64,000 nucleotides of DNA from Bacteroidota bacterium (GCA_023251875.1 JAHEXY010000001.1:496001-560000); one strand, 5' to 3'; counted from the first letter of the stretch, positions 33,369 through 42,652 are shown. Numbers and translations are program-made. The notes: generated from the sequence alone by a model not told the origin.

Positions 33369-34856
33369 ATGGACGTTGCAGAAATGGAAAAAAAGACTGT
33401 TGCCTCTCAAGAAAAATTATACGAGAAAAATTTAAATGAATGGATTGACCAAGAAAAAGCAGCCATTGAATTAATTGGTGTTGTTGGTCAATTATGGTTT
33501 GATAAATCTGTTGAACTGGTAATTTTTCGCAAAAAACTAATTGATAACAATTCGAGTTCAATTATCGACATGCACTTGTATGCTCGTAATATTTCAGCTC
33601 AACCCATTACCATTCATGAAACTTTAATGCTGGCTAAAGAAATAGCAAGACTTGATTTAGCCGCATCAAGAATAGATATTGGTCGTTTAGCAGTACAATG
33701 GTTACAAGAAAAAAATAATTTTAATTCGGCACATGATTTTATTGCCAATAAATTGAAAGATTTTGTTGGTCATGACAAACGTACTTTAAAACCCAAAGAT
33801 GTTATTTTATATGGCTTTGGCCGTATTGGTCGTTTAGCTGCTCGTATGATTATTTCCCAAGCGGGAAAAGGAGAACAATTAAGACTTAGAGCCATTGTTA
33901 CAAGAGGGAGTAATGACAAAGATATAGTTAAACGTTCCGATTTATTAAGAACAGATTCAGTTCATGGTTCTTTTCCCGGAACTATTGTTGAAGATGTAAA
34001 AAATCAAGCTATTGTTGTAAATGGTCAAATTATTAAAATGATTTCGGCCAATAAGCCTGAAGAAGTAGATTATGAATCATATGGTATTCATGATGCGTTG
34101 CTAATTGACAATACCGGTGTTTATCGTTCTAGAGAAGATTTAGGCAAACATTTATTGGCTAAAGGAGTAAGCCAAGTATTACTTACTGCACCAGGGAAAG
34201 GCGATATTCCAAACATTGTTTATGGAATTAATCACAAGTCTGTTGATATTAAAAAAGAAAAAATACTTTCTGCCGCTTCATGTACTACCAATGCTATTAT
34301 TCCAATATTATCTGTAATCAATAAAACACTGGGTATTGAAAGAGGCCATATTGAAACCATTCATGCTTATACAAACGACCAAAACCTTTTGGATAATTAC
34401 CATAGCAAACACCGTAGAGGCCGTTCTGCTGCATTAAATATGGTAATTACAGAAACAGGTGCCGATAGTGCTATTACAAAAGTAATTCCAGAATTAGCAG
34501 GTAAGCTTACCGCAAATGCGGTACGTGTTCCAACACCTAATGGTTCATTGGCAATATTAAGCTTAAGTGTTGGGCGTAACACTTCCGTTGAAGAAGTAAA
34601 TAACATAGTAAGAGAAGCTGCATTGAATGGACCATTAATTGAACAAATACGTTATTCTTATTCTAATGAATTAGTATCAAGTGATATTGTTGGTATACCA
34701 AGAGCTTCTATATTTGATAGCCCTTCTACTATTGTTTCAAAAGATGGAAAAAATATTGTGCTTTATGTATGGTATGATAATGAATATGGCTATACGCACC
34801 AAGTAGTAAAAATTACTAAATATTTGGCGGAGGCTGTTAGATTGAGATATTATTAA
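33369..34856 (+). CDS. gap: Glyceraldehyde-3-phosphate dehydrogenase (long form)
   Basis: A 495-residue enzyme. The C-terminal 360 residues are a classical GAPDH: Rossmann motif LYGFGRIGRLAARM, catalytic Cys in ILSAASCTTNAI, HAYTNDQNLLDNYH, and the C-terminal WYDNEYGYTHQV. The N-terminal 130 residues are an extra helical region not found in standard GAPDH of about 335 residues. Long GAPDH of this type is known in Bacteroidota. It works in glycolysis or gluconeogenesis in the cytoplasm; cofactor preference cannot be read from the sequence with confidence. Confidence 0.92.
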   Translation: MDVAEMEKKTVASQEKLYEKNLNEWIDQEKAAIELIGVVGQLWFDKSVELVIFRKKLIDNNSSSIIDMHLYARNISAQPITIHETLMLAKEIARLDLAASRIDIGRLAVQWLQEKNNFNSAHDFIANKLKDFVGHDKRTLKPKDVILYGFGRIGRLAARMIISQAGKGEQLRLRAIVTRGSNDKDIVKRSDLLRTDSVHGSFPGTIVEDVKNQAIVVNGQIIKMISANKPEEVDYESYGIHDALLIDNTGVYRSREDLGKHLLAKGVSQVLLTAPGKGDIPNIVYGINHKSVDIKKEKILSAASCTTNAIIPILSVINKTLGIERGHIETIHAYTNDQNLLDNYHSKHRRGRSAALNMVITETGADSAITKVIPELAGKLTANAVRVPTPNGSLAILSLSVGRNTSVEEVNNIVREAALNGPLIEQIRYSYSNELVSSDIVGIPRASIFDSPSTIVSKDGKNIVLYVWYDNEYGYTHQVVKITKYLAEAVRLRYY

Positions 34857-34900
34857 AAAATAGTTTTGATTTTATGCTACCCATAGTATAACAGTATAAT

Positions 34901-36886
34901 TTAATACTTCAATAAATCAAAGAGTTGTTTCTCAAAACGATTTTTAGGCAAGAAATTTTCTTCTAAGGTTTTGCAAAATGGCACAGGAGTATCGAGGCTT
35001 GCAGAACGGATAACAGGAGCATCTAAATATTCAAAACAATTTTCTGAAATTAATGCTGCAATTTCTCCTCCAATGCCTCCAAGTAAAGTGTCTTCATGTA
35101 AGATGATTGCTTTACCGGTTTTTTTTATGGATTCAAAAATGGCATTTTCATCAAGAGGTAATAAGGTTCTTAAATCAAGTAAATCGGCAGAAATTTCAGG
35201 ATGTTTATTAAGTATTTCTAATGCCCAATGCACGCCCATTCCGTAAGTAATAATTGAAACTTGATTTCCATTTTTAATTAAATTGGCTTTTCCAATTTCA
35301 ACAGTGTAATAAGCATCATTTATATCTTCTGTTATGCTTCGGTATAAAGCCTTGTGTTCAAAAAAGAGCACAGGATTAGGATCTTCAATTGCAGAGAGCA
35401 ACAAACCTTTTGCATCTGAAGGAAAAGCAGGGTATACTACTTTTAATCCTGGAGTATGCGTAAACCAAGCTTCATTTGATTGTGAATGAAAAGGGCCTGC
35501 TTGTACTCCTGCGCCTGTGGGCATGCGTATCACCACATCTGCATTTTGCTGCCAGCGGTAATGGGCCTTTGCCAAATTATTAACAATTTGATTTAATCCA
35601 CAACTAACAAAATCAGCAAATTGCATTTCAACAACCGATTTGTATTTTTTTATTGATAAACCTAAGGCCGTTCCAATGATGGCCGATTCACACAAGGGTG
35701 TATTTCTCACTCTTTCTTTTCCAAATTCCTGAACAAAGCCTTCTGTAATTTTAAATACACCACCATATTCTGCAATGTCTTGTCCCATTAAAATAAGGTT
35801 GGGAAATTTTTGCATGGATAATTTTAAGCCATCAGAAATAGCATCAACAAAGCGTTTGTTTGTTTTATTAGATGTATTGGGCAATTGTGCTTTGTAAGCA
35901 AAAGGAGCGTACAAACTTTCAAGTTCAAATTTAGTATCAGCTACAATAGCTTTTTCTGAAAAAGCATCATCAATACCGACATCAATTTCATTTTTTATTT
36001 CTCCTCTAAATTGTTCTACCATTTTTGGTGTAAGAACCCGTTCACTCAATAAAAATTCTTCATAATTATTGATGGGATCTTTTTTAGCCCATTCATCAAA
36101 CAAATGTTGAGGGACATATTTTGTGCCTGAAGCCTCTTCGTGTCCGCGCATGCGAAATGTCATGCATTCCAATAAAACAGGTCGAGGTTTTTCGCGAATA
36201 TCATCTGCAATTTTTTTCACTATTTCGTATATGGCAAGTACGTTGTTGCCATCCACTTGGTAGGCATCTATGCCGTATCCAATTGCTTTATCAATAAATT
36301 GCTTACAACGAAATTGCTCATTGCTTGGGGTTGACAAACCATAGCCATTGTTCTCAACTAAAAATAGCACAGGTAAATCCCAAACGGCAGCTACATTTAT
36401 CGATTCATGAAAGTCGCCTTCGCTTGCACCTCCATCTCCTGTATAAACTAAGCTTAGTTTTTTTTCTTTATTTAATTTATAGGCTAGAGCTATTCCATCT
36501 GCTACGCCCATTTGAGGGCCCAGATGAGAAATCATACCAACTATATGGTGTTCATTAGATCCAAAATGAAAAGAGCGATCGCGACCATTTGTAAAACCAC
36601 TTTTTTTACCTTGAAATTGAGCAAATAATTTATTGAGGGGCATTTTACGGCAGGTGAACACACCCAAATTGCGATGCATAGGTAAGATATATTCATCATC
36701 ATGCAATGCAAGCGTTGAACCCACTCCAATAGCTTCCTGGCCAATACCTGAAAACCATTTCGATATTTTACCTTGTCGCAATAAAAGAAGCATCTTTTCT
36801 TCTATCATGCGAGGTTTAATCAATTGCTTATAGATTTCAAGTAATTGGGTAACGGTAAATTTTTTGTTATTGAATTGAATTGCCAT
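34901..36886 (-). CDS. Fused alpha/beta E1 component of a 2-oxoacid dehydrogenase
   Basis: A 661-residue thiamine-diphosphate enzyme with both E1 subunits in one chain. The alpha part covers residues about 1-330 and has the ThDP-binding motif from GDGGASEGDFHESINVAAV to NNGYGLST and RGHEEASG. The beta part covers about 345-661 and has MGQDIAEYGGVF, QFADFVSCGLNQIVNN, and the C-terminal transketolase domain (ILHEDTLLGGIGGEIAA). It decarboxylates pyruvate or branched-chain 2-oxoacids and passes the acyl group to an E2 lipoyl enzyme, which is not in this window. The substrate is not certain. Confidence 0.9.
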   Translation of the reverse strand: MAIQFNNKKFTVTQLLEIYKQLIKPRMIEEKMLLLLRQGKISKWFSGIGQEAIGVGSTLALHDDEYILPMHRNLGVFTCRKMPLNKLFAQFQGKKSGFTNGRDRSFHFGSNEHHIVGMISHLGPQMGVADGIALAYKLNKEKKLSLVYTGDGGASEGDFHESINVAAVWDLPVLFLVENNGYGLSTPSNEQFRCKQFIDKAIGYGIDAYQVDGNNVLAIYEIVKKIADDIREKPRPVLLECMTFRMRGHEEASGTKYVPQHLFDEWAKKDPINNYEEFLLSERVLTPKMVEQFRGEIKNEIDVGIDDAFSEKAIVADTKFELESLYAPFAYKAQLPNTSNKTNKRFVDAISDGLKLSMQKFPNLILMGQDIAEYGGVFKITEGFVQEFGKERVRNTPLCESAIIGTALGLSIKKYKSVVEMQFADFVSCGLNQIVNNLAKAHYRWQQNADVVIRMPTGAGVQAGPFHSQSNEAWFTHTPGLKVVYPAFPSDAKGLLLSAIEDPNPVLFFEHKALYRSITEDINDAYYTVEIGKANLIKNGNQVSIITYGMGVHWALEILNKHPEISADLLDLRTLLPLDENAIFESIKKTGKAIILHEDTLLGGIGGEIAALISENCFEYLDAPVIRSASLDTPVPFCKTLEENFLPKNRFEKQLFDLLKY

Positions 36887-36905
36887 GTTTGATAAATATA
36901 TGTAA

Positions 36906-36929
36906 CCACAGAGACACTAAGACACAGAG
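36906..36929. repeat. CCACAGAG-type dispersed repeat, copy 1
   Basis: CCACAGAGACACTAAGACAC followed by AGAG. A related sequence in the opposite orientation lies at 44684-44707. Short CACAGAG-type repeats are common in intergenic DNA of many bacteria. Confidence 0.45.
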
Positions 36930-37097
36930 AAAAATAAAAATGTCATAATACCAATATGGAAAGGTGAAATCATACAAAAGTGCAAATTTTCATGAGAATA
37001 GTAATAACAAAGTGGAGTGCTTTTTCAAATACCAATAATTGGGTAGGCTATATTGTGAGGCCTTACTAAGAATTCTGTAATTTAGTAGCAAATATAT

Positions 37098-37238
37098 ATG
37101 GTTATGGTAATCTTTCAAGAAATTATTGTTGGGCTTCTTTTTATTGGTTCTGCGGTATATGTGGGAAATAAATTTTATCAAACTACCCAATCGAAAAAAA
37201 AATGCGGAGGAGCTTGTAACTGCAGCAGTAAAAAATAA
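37098..37238 (+). CDS. FeoB-associated-type Cys-rich small membrane protein (46 aa)
   Basis: ATG at 37098 opens 46 codons ending in TAA at 37236-37238. The product has one transmembrane helix (EIIVGLLFIGSAVYVGNKFY) and a short Lys-rich linker, and ends with a cysteine cluster CGGACNCSSKK. This matches the pattern of FeoB-associated Cys-rich membrane proteins, usually encoded beside the ferrous iron transporter feoB. No feoA or feoB is in the window. An internal ATG two codons in is an alternative start. Confidence 0.7.
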   Translation: MVMVIFQEIIVGLLFIGSAVYVGNKFYQTTQSKKKCGGACNCSSKK

Positions 37239-37261
37239 AGATTTAATATTTTGTGGAGATA

Positions 37262-37358
37262 TATAGGGTAGTTCTAAAAATTGATTTTTTTTGCATCCTC
37301 TCCCTTAATCCCTCTCAAAGAGAGGGACATAAATTGTAATTTTTAGAACTACCCTATA
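37262..37358. mobile_element. 97-bp MITE-like element with 21-bp terminal inverted repeats
   Basis: TATAGGGTAGTTCTAAAAAT plus T (37262-37282) is the exact reverse complement of 37338-37358. Between them is a CT-rich segment with its own inverted repeat (TCCCTCTC at 37309-37316 with GAGAGGGA at 37320-37327). There is no coding capacity. Perfect termini of this length with a nested hairpin suggest a non-autonomous transposable element; a large terminator-like structure is the alternative. Confidence 0.6.
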
Positions 37359-37391
37359 GTATCATTTAATACAAGATTTCGTTGTAAAAAC

Positions 37392-37427
37392 AAAAAAGCT
37401 GATCTAAAATTTTAGATCAGCTTTTTT
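37392..37427. terminator. Perfect 36-base palindromic terminator
   Basis: AAAAAAGCTGATCTAAAA is followed directly by its exact reverse complement, then GTTTTT. The A and T tracts on both sides make it a bidirectional terminator between the small Cys-rich gene (plus) and the Ala/Lys-rich gene (minus). Confidence 0.85.
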
Positions 37428-37453
37428 GTTTTTATATTAAAACTTAGTACGGT

Positions 37454-37819
37454 TTATTTCTTAACTCCAGTAGCACCACTTCTTCCTTTATTTACTTTTT
37501 TCTCTTCTACTTTTGCCTCTTCTTTTTTAGCAGGAGCTTTTTTAGCAGGAGTCTTTTTTGCAGCAGCGGCATCTGCCTCAGCTTTAGCAGCAGCATCTGC
37601 AGCAGCCTTCATAGAATCAGCTTCATGAACTTTTTTTAATGAATCAGCTTGTGCTTGAGCAGCAGCAGCAGCTTTTTCCATTTCAGCTTGTTCAACTTGC
37701 TTAACTGAATCTTGACGAAGTGAATCTAAGCGAGCCTTTTCTTTTTCTGCATCACCATTTCCACAAGCAACAGCTGTAACTAGTGCAGCAATTGCAAGGT
37801 AACCAAATACTTTTTTCAT
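37454..37819 (-). CDS. Ala/Lys/Glu-rich exported protein, probable lipoprotein
   Basis: A 121-residue protein. MKKVFGYLAIAALVTAVAC is a lipoprotein-like signal with Cys at about position 19, although the lipobox is imperfect (Ala where Leu is preferred). The mature part is low-complexity and helical: KARLDSLRQDSVKQVEQAEM, runs of Ala, and repeats of AKKTPAKKAPAKKEE. Such proteins are common in Bacteroidota and no function is known. The repeats of DSLRQDSVK and ADSLKKVHEADS suggest a coiled coil. Confidence 0.75.
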   Translation of the reverse strand: MKKVFGYLAIAALVTAVACGNGDAEKEKARLDSLRQDSVKQVEQAEMEKAAAAAQAQADSLKKVHEADSMKAAADAAAKAEADAAAAKKTPAKKAPAKKEEAKVEEKKVNKGRSGATGVKK

Positions 37820-37911
37820 ATTGTTTGTGTTTTTAATAAAATTGGTTTGTTGTGTTTATATTATAACAGGCGCAAAATTATTTTATAATACACTAAAAAG
37901 CAAATTATTTG

Positions 37912-37942
37912 TTTGGTATTTTATATAAAAAAACTAAATTTG
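37912..37942 (+). promoter_or_regulatory. Bacteroidota promoter for the DUF5011-like lipoprotein gene
   Basis: TTTG at 37912-37915, a 19-base spacer, then TAAATTTG at 37935-37942, matching the -33/-7 consensus. The ATG is 56 bases further. Confidence 0.65.
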
Positions 37943-37998
37943 CATCCCTTGAAGCTTAAAAAATGAATGTATTAATAACTAATAAATAAATCTATCCT

Positions 37999-38661
37999 AT
38001 GAAAAAGCAATTGTTTAGTAATTTAAGTTTAGCTGCCTTGGCAGTTACCGGTGGTTTAATGTTTGCATCTATGTCGGGATGTAAAGACGATACTACACCT
38101 CCTGTTGTTACATTAAATGGAGATTCAGAAGTTGATGTAATGTTAGGCGATTCTTATGATGATGAAGGTGCTACTGCTACTGATGATAAAGATGGAGATG
38201 TAACAGCATCTATAACATCTGATTTTGATGATGTAGTTGATTTTGATATGGCAGATGAATATACTGTTACTTATACTGCAATGGATGATGCTATGAATTC
38301 AGGTACTGCAACAAGAATGGTGAATGTTTATATTGCTGCTGAGAACTTAGATGGTATATGGTATGTGTCTTATGACGCTTGTCAAGATACTGCTTGGCAA
38401 TGGTCTTCAACAGCATCTGTTTCAGGTATTGATGATACTAAACTTATTTTTGCTGATTTTGGTGGCTATACAGGTTTAAATGTTACTGCAACTATTGATA
38501 ATAAGACGATGACAATAGCATCTCAAATAATTGGAGACTATACCATTCTTGGTAATGGAACCATTGCAAAAGATGGTAAAAGCATTGATTATTCTTACTC
38601 AATTACTTACAATCCTGATAGTTCATCAGACAGCTGTTCTGGAACAATGGAACTTCAGTAA
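37999..38661 (+). CDS. DUF5011-like lipoprotein
   Basis: A 220-residue exported protein. The signal region MKKQLFSNLSLAALAVTGGL leads to ASMSGC, a lipobox-like end with Cys at position 28. Residues about 32-110 form an Ig-like DUF5011 domain (DTTPPVVTLNG, YDDEGATATDDKDGDVT, YTVTYTAMDDAMNSGTATR). The remaining 100 residues form a beta-rich domain of unknown function containing CQDTAWQWSS. Probably anchored in the outer membrane and surface exposed. It has its own promoter and terminator. Confidence 0.82.
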   Translation: MKKQLFSNLSLAALAVTGGLMFASMSGCKDDTTPPVVTLNGDSEVDVMLGDSYDDEGATATDDKDGDVTASITSDFDDVVDFDMADEYTVTYTAMDDAMNSGTATRMVNVYIAAENLDGIWYVSYDACQDTAWQWSSTASVSGIDDTKLIFADFGGYTGLNVTATIDNKTMTIASQIIGDYTILGNGTIAKDGKSIDYSYSITYNPDSSSDSCSGTMELQ

Positions 38662-38679
38662 TATTTCTTAAGCTTAAAT

Positions 38680-38716
38680 AAAAAAGGAAGTTCACAATAT
38701 GTGGGCTTCCTTTTTT
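38680..38716. terminator. Terminator between convergent genes
   Basis: AAAAAAGGAAG (38680-38690) pairs with CTTCCTTTTTT (38706-38716) over a 15-base loop. It serves the lipoprotein gene and probably also the convergent TonB receptor gene. Confidence 0.85.
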
Positions 38717-38732
38717 GTTTTAAAACGAAGCT

Positions 38733-40892
38733 TTATAATTTCCATTTGATGGATAGGTTGATTACCCTGCCATCAATAGGTGCCCATAGCTGGTGAAATT
38801 GTGGATTATAAATAGAACCATCGTAAATTTTTTCATACTTACTTTGTTTGAAATTCAATAAGTTTTCCCCATTTAATACAATGCTTACTTTTCCAATGTT
38901 ATATTGAATCATGGCGGCACAAAGAAAATAATTTTTGGTGTCTGAATAATTTTCATTCAACTGACCTGCAATAAAAGAAGCTTCTATTCCCAAACGAATT
39001 TTATTTCCAATATCATAAGCAATTACAGTAGAAAGATTATGCTTGGGAGTTGCAATGAGCAATGGGTATTTGTTGTCATATAATTTTAGTATATCTGTGA
39101 AAACATAACTGAGGTAGATTTCAAGTTCATCAATTGTAATTCTTGCGTAGGATTGTATGCCTTTTGTTTGCAGGGCTTTTGATGCATTGGCAAGCGCTAT
39201 TATGTTGCTTGTGCTGGAGCTATCATAAATGGGAGCGCTAAGATTGGTAAAAAAAAAGGATTGATTGAAAGTAATGCTTGCTTTGTTTTGAAAATATTTT
39301 TGAAAGTTAATATCAGCATTAATGCCTTGTGAATGCTCTGCTTGCAGGCTAATAGGGTAAGCAAGTTTATTTAAATCGTTTTCCAAATTTATATAGTTGG
39401 TTACAATAGGAATTTTATAGCCAAGTCCTCCATTAATTCTTACCATAATAGCGGGATTAATTTTATACATAAATGAGAGTCGTGGTAGTGGAAAAAAATT
39501 ATAGGTACTGTGATAATCGAGGCGAAAACCACTTTCAATGGTTAATGCATGAAAAGGAGTATAGGTATTTTGTATAAATATTCCGGTAGTTTGATAATGG
39601 TAGTTTTGTATTTCGGTTAAAAGAACATTCTTATTATTGAGTTGGTCTCCATTAAAATTGATTCCTGCCACCCAATTCATTTTTTTTAGTTGATGAAAAT
39701 AAGAAGCTTCAGAATAATAGATCAGCTGACTTGCATTAAAATTATAAAATTTAGTTTCTAGATTTTGATCTACTAAGCTGCTGCTTAATTTAAAGGTTAA
39801 ATTATTATCCTTACTAAAAGTGTAAACAAATTTGGCATCAGTAGTATGGCGTTGCATTGTATTATTAATGTGGTAAAGTGTATCTGAAGATGGAGAAGAA
39901 AAATAATTGAGATCTCCACCCATTCTGTGATCAAAAGTTGCAGTATAATTTAAAGTAAGCGATAATTTTTTACTACAATTCAAAACTAATTTGGGATGAA
40001 TAACTGTATTATTTACAAAAGGAACATCGCTTAAACCATCTTTATCAATATCTTTTTCTTTTTGAAAAGTTTGCCCTATAAAAAAGCTATATCCCATTTT
40101 TTTATATTGTTTAGATGCGTAGCCATTGATATTAGTTTCTAACAAAGATGTTTGATTAGCTGTTAAACTTATTTCTTGTGCTTCGCTTGGGGCTTTACTA
40201 ACTAAATTAATAATGCCTCCAATAGCGTCTCCTCCGTATAAAGTGGCACAGCTTCCTTTTATAATTTCAATTTGTTTTAAATCAAGAGGAGGAATTTGCA
40301 TGATTCCGAAACTTCCTGAAAGACCACCGTAAAGAGGCATTCCATCTTTTAGCAGTTGCGTATACCTGCCATTTAAGCCTTGAATTCTTGCGTATGTATT
40401 TCCTGAACTTGCGCTTACTTGTTGCATTTGAATACCGGCAATATCACCTAATAAACTCATGATGTTGCCTGGCTTTATTCCATTTTCCTCATTCATATCC
40501 TCAGTGCCTAAAACCTCTATTCGAGTGGGAATGTTTTCTATTCTTGAATTGGTTCTTGTAGATGTTACTACTACCTCTTCTAAGTCACTAGGTTCAGGAG
40601 AAAGTAGAATTTCTATAAGCGTATCTTTTTGTGGAATTTGAACAACAATAGTGTAAGATTTATAGCCAATGAATTGAATGCTTATGTTTACACTTCCTAT
40701 TTTTGAAACCAGAAATTTTACTTTACCATTTATATCTGTTGATGTTCCATTACTTGTGCCTGTTTCAAAAACAGATGCTCCAATAATGGTTTCTTTTGTA
40801 ATACCATCTTTTACAATTGCTTTAAAATAATTTTGAGAATTCGCGCTAATAAAAGTGAAGAATAAGATTATAAAAGAAATGCTTTTTTTCAT
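38733..40892 (-). CDS. TonB-dependent outer-membrane receptor
   Basis: A 719-residue receptor. A signal peptide (1-19) is followed by a carboxypeptidase-regulatory-like domain (about 22-105; FKAIVKDGITKETIIGASVF), a plug domain (about 115-225; EVLGTEDMNEENG, ARIQGLNGRYTQLLKDGMPL, LKQIEIIKGSCATLYGGDAI), and a 22-strand-type barrel to the C-terminus. It imports a siderophore, metal, vitamin or glycan across the outer membrane; no ligand-specific motif was found. No SusD partner is adjacent, so a metal or cofactor ligand is somewhat more likely than a glycan. Confidence 0.92.
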   Translation of the reverse strand: MKKSISFIILFFTFISANSQNYFKAIVKDGITKETIIGASVFETGTSNGTSTDINGKVKFLVSKIGSVNISIQFIGYKSYTIVVQIPQKDTLIEILLSPEPSDLEEVVVTSTRTNSRIENIPTRIEVLGTEDMNEENGIKPGNIMSLLGDIAGIQMQQVSASSGNTYARIQGLNGRYTQLLKDGMPLYGGLSGSFGIMQIPPLDLKQIEIIKGSCATLYGGDAIGGIINLVSKAPSEAQEISLTANQTSLLETNINGYASKQYKKMGYSFFIGQTFQKEKDIDKDGLSDVPFVNNTVIHPKLVLNCSKKLSLTLNYTATFDHRMGGDLNYFSSPSSDTLYHINNTMQRHTTDAKFVYTFSKDNNLTFKLSSSLVDQNLETKFYNFNASQLIYYSEASYFHQLKKMNWVAGINFNGDQLNNKNVLLTEIQNYHYQTTGIFIQNTYTPFHALTIESGFRLDYHSTYNFFPLPRLSFMYKINPAIMVRINGGLGYKIPIVTNYINLENDLNKLAYPISLQAEHSQGINADINFQKYFQNKASITFNQSFFFTNLSAPIYDSSSTSNIIALANASKALQTKGIQSYARITIDELEIYLSYVFTDILKLYDNKYPLLIATPKHNLSTVIAYDIGNKIRLGIEASFIAGQLNENYSDTKNYFLCAAMIQYNIGKVSIVLNGENLLNFKQSKYEKIYDGSIYNPQFHQLWAPIDGRVINLSIKWKL

Positions 40893-41027
40893 AGATACAT
40901 TGTTCGTTCATATTTCTGTATGGTTCAGAGCATGGCTATTTCATCAGAAAATAATTTGTTTAAAAAAATCAAATGGAATATTCCTGTTATTTTTATCAGG
41001 CAATGTGAGCTTTTGTACACGAATGTT

Positions 41028-41477
41028 TCATTTTTTCTCCATTATAAATTTCCCATTAGCGTCAAAAAGAACATCCCATGATTTTCCATCTTTTTCAACT
41101 TCTGCTTCAAATGTTACCACATTTTTATCGTTGGTAATTTTGGCTGCTTCCGTTAGCTTGTAAACAGCATAGTTTTTTTTTATGTAATCTTGAGCTACTG
41201 CAGGAAGCTCATTTGTATTTATTTCAATTTCTAATTCTGTGCGATGTCCATTTGCATTATAGTTTGCAGAAGCATCTGTTCCATTCATTTTAAATTCCGC
41301 CTCATAGCCACCATCTTCTGCATCCCAAGATGCTTTTTTGCCGGGAAATTCTTTTTCAAATGCAGATTTTACAGCATCTGGAACCTGAACTTTCTTTCCT
41401 ATATCATTTTTGTTTGTTTGTGCAATGACTATGGTACTAAAGGAGCCTACAAGTATTACCAAAATTAGTTTTTTCAT
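41028..41477 (-). CDS. PepSY-like exported protein
   Basis: I place the start at the ATG at 41477, giving 149 residues with a clean signal peptide (MKKLILVILVGSFSTIVIAQ). A longer frame begins at 41618 but has no signal peptide and overlaps the promoter of the divergent gene. The mature part has two tandem PepSY-like units (VPDAVKSAFEKEFPGKKASW... and LPAVAQDYIKKNYAVYKLTEAA...), each ending in a strand pair such as YEAEFKMNG and FEAEVEKDG. Such proteins are periplasmic or outer-membrane associated with possible inhibitory or binding roles. Divergent from the esterase gene. Confidence 0.8.
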   Translation of the reverse strand: MKKLILVILVGSFSTIVIAQTNKNDIGKKVQVPDAVKSAFEKEFPGKKASWDAEDGGYEAEFKMNGTDASANYNANGHRTELEIEINTNELPAVAQDYIKKNYAVYKLTEAAKITNDKNVVTFEAEVEKDGKSWDVLFDANGKFIMEKK

Positions 41478-41573
41478 TTTTTTTGATTTTATTAATATTT
41501 GTTTACTTATGTTGAAATCTATTTTTTTATTAAGGTAAGAAATTGTATTATTTAAAGATTGCTTTTCTAGATG

Positions 41574-41581
41574 TATCTTTG
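41574..41581 (+). promoter_or_regulatory. -7 promoter element for the esterase gene
   Basis: TATCTTTG matches TAnnTTTG and lies 24 bases before the ATG at 41606. No strong -33 box is seen. Confidence 0.45.
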
Positions 41582-41605
41582 CATAATTCATAAAATGTAA
41601 ATGCC

Positions 41606-42478
41606 ATGTGGTATACACCCAATAAATCTCTGTTTTTTCTTATAACTCTTTTAGGTTCATTACTTATACATAATTGGGCTTATTCTCAAAAGAAAATTTT
41701 GAAATATAAAAATATTACTTATTTAAAAGCAGATTCCATTTCGCATAAACCTAAGCAAGAACTAAATATTTTTTGCCCTGAAAAATCAAGTGAATTAAAA
41801 GATGTTTTTGTATTTATTCATGGAGGAAGTTGGAAATCAGGAAGCAAATCGGGCTATAATTTTTTGGGCAAGCACATGGCAAATAAAAATGTGGTATGTG
41901 TAATTATTGATTACCCGCTTATTCCATTAGCAAATTATAATGAAATGGCTATGGATGCTGCTCTTGCTGTAAAGTGGGTTAAGCTGCATATTGAACAATA
42001 TGGAGGTAATTCTAATAAAATATTTGTTTCGGGACATTCGGCCGGAGGGCATTTGTCTGCACTTATTTCGGTTCGTGATGAGTATTTCGATACTATTGGA
42101 ATAGCTAATCCCATTAAAGGAGCCATTTTAATAGATGCAGCGGGTGTCAATATGTATGGGTATTTAAAAATTGAAAAATTTAAGCCGGATCATTATTTCT
42201 ATAAAGTTTTTACAAGCAATGAAGAGAATTGGAAAAAGGCTTCACCTCTTTATCACTTACATCAGGGCATGCCTCCCATGTTGATTTACAGTGGATCAAA
42301 AAGCTATCCTTCTATTTTAAATAGCAATATAAATTTGGCAGATACTTTAAGGAGTTATAATGCTCAACCCATCTTTCATGTTTTAAAAGGTAAAAAACAT
42401 GTACAAATGATGACACAACTTTTTTGGTCTAAAAATCCTCTTTATAATGAGATAACAGAGTTTATGAATAAACAATAG
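41606..42478 (+). CDS. Exported alpha/beta hydrolase (esterase-like, HGG motif)
   Basis: A 290-residue protein with an N-terminal hydrophobic signal (about residues 8-27, ending AYSQ). The hydrolase domain belongs to the hormone-sensitive-lipase/carboxylesterase-like group: the oxyanion motif is FIHGGSW, the nucleophile is the Ser in VSGHSAGGHLSAL, the acid lies near MLIYSGSKS, and the His is in GKKHVQM. Likely periplasmic or lipid-anchored; the substrate is unknown. Confidence 0.85.
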   Translation: MWYTPNKSLFFLITLLGSLLIHNWAYSQKKILKYKNITYLKADSISHKPKQELNIFCPEKSSELKDVFVFIHGGSWKSGSKSGYNFLGKHMANKNVVCVIIDYPLIPLANYNEMAMDAALAVKWVKLHIEQYGGNSNKIFVSGHSAGGHLSALISVRDEYFDTIGIANPIKGAILIDAAGVNMYGYLKIEKFKPDHYFYKVFTSNEENWKKASPLYHLHQGMPPMLIYSGSKSYPSILNSNINLADTLRSYNAQPIFHVLKGKKHVQMMTQLFWSKNPLYNEITEFMNKQ

Positions 42479-42652
42479 GGGTGGTGATTACAGAAACGAT
42501 TCGCTTCTCTATGGAATTTAAAATTCGATTTGGATAATCCATTTAGTGTATACCTTCATGATACAGATGCGAAAAGCCTTTTTGCTAAGAAATACAATAA
42601 ATTTTTCTGCATTTTTAAAGATACAAAGGGATTGTAAAATGAATTATCTCGA

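Noticed and set aside
41478..41618. Longer start for the PepSY-like gene
   Set aside because: The extension has no signal peptide and overlaps the -7 element and start of the divergent esterase gene; the internal ATG at 41477 gives a proper signal peptide.
42479..42652. Possible gene fragment between the esterase and the NeuB-family gene
   Set aside because: Short frames only, no recognisable protein segment.
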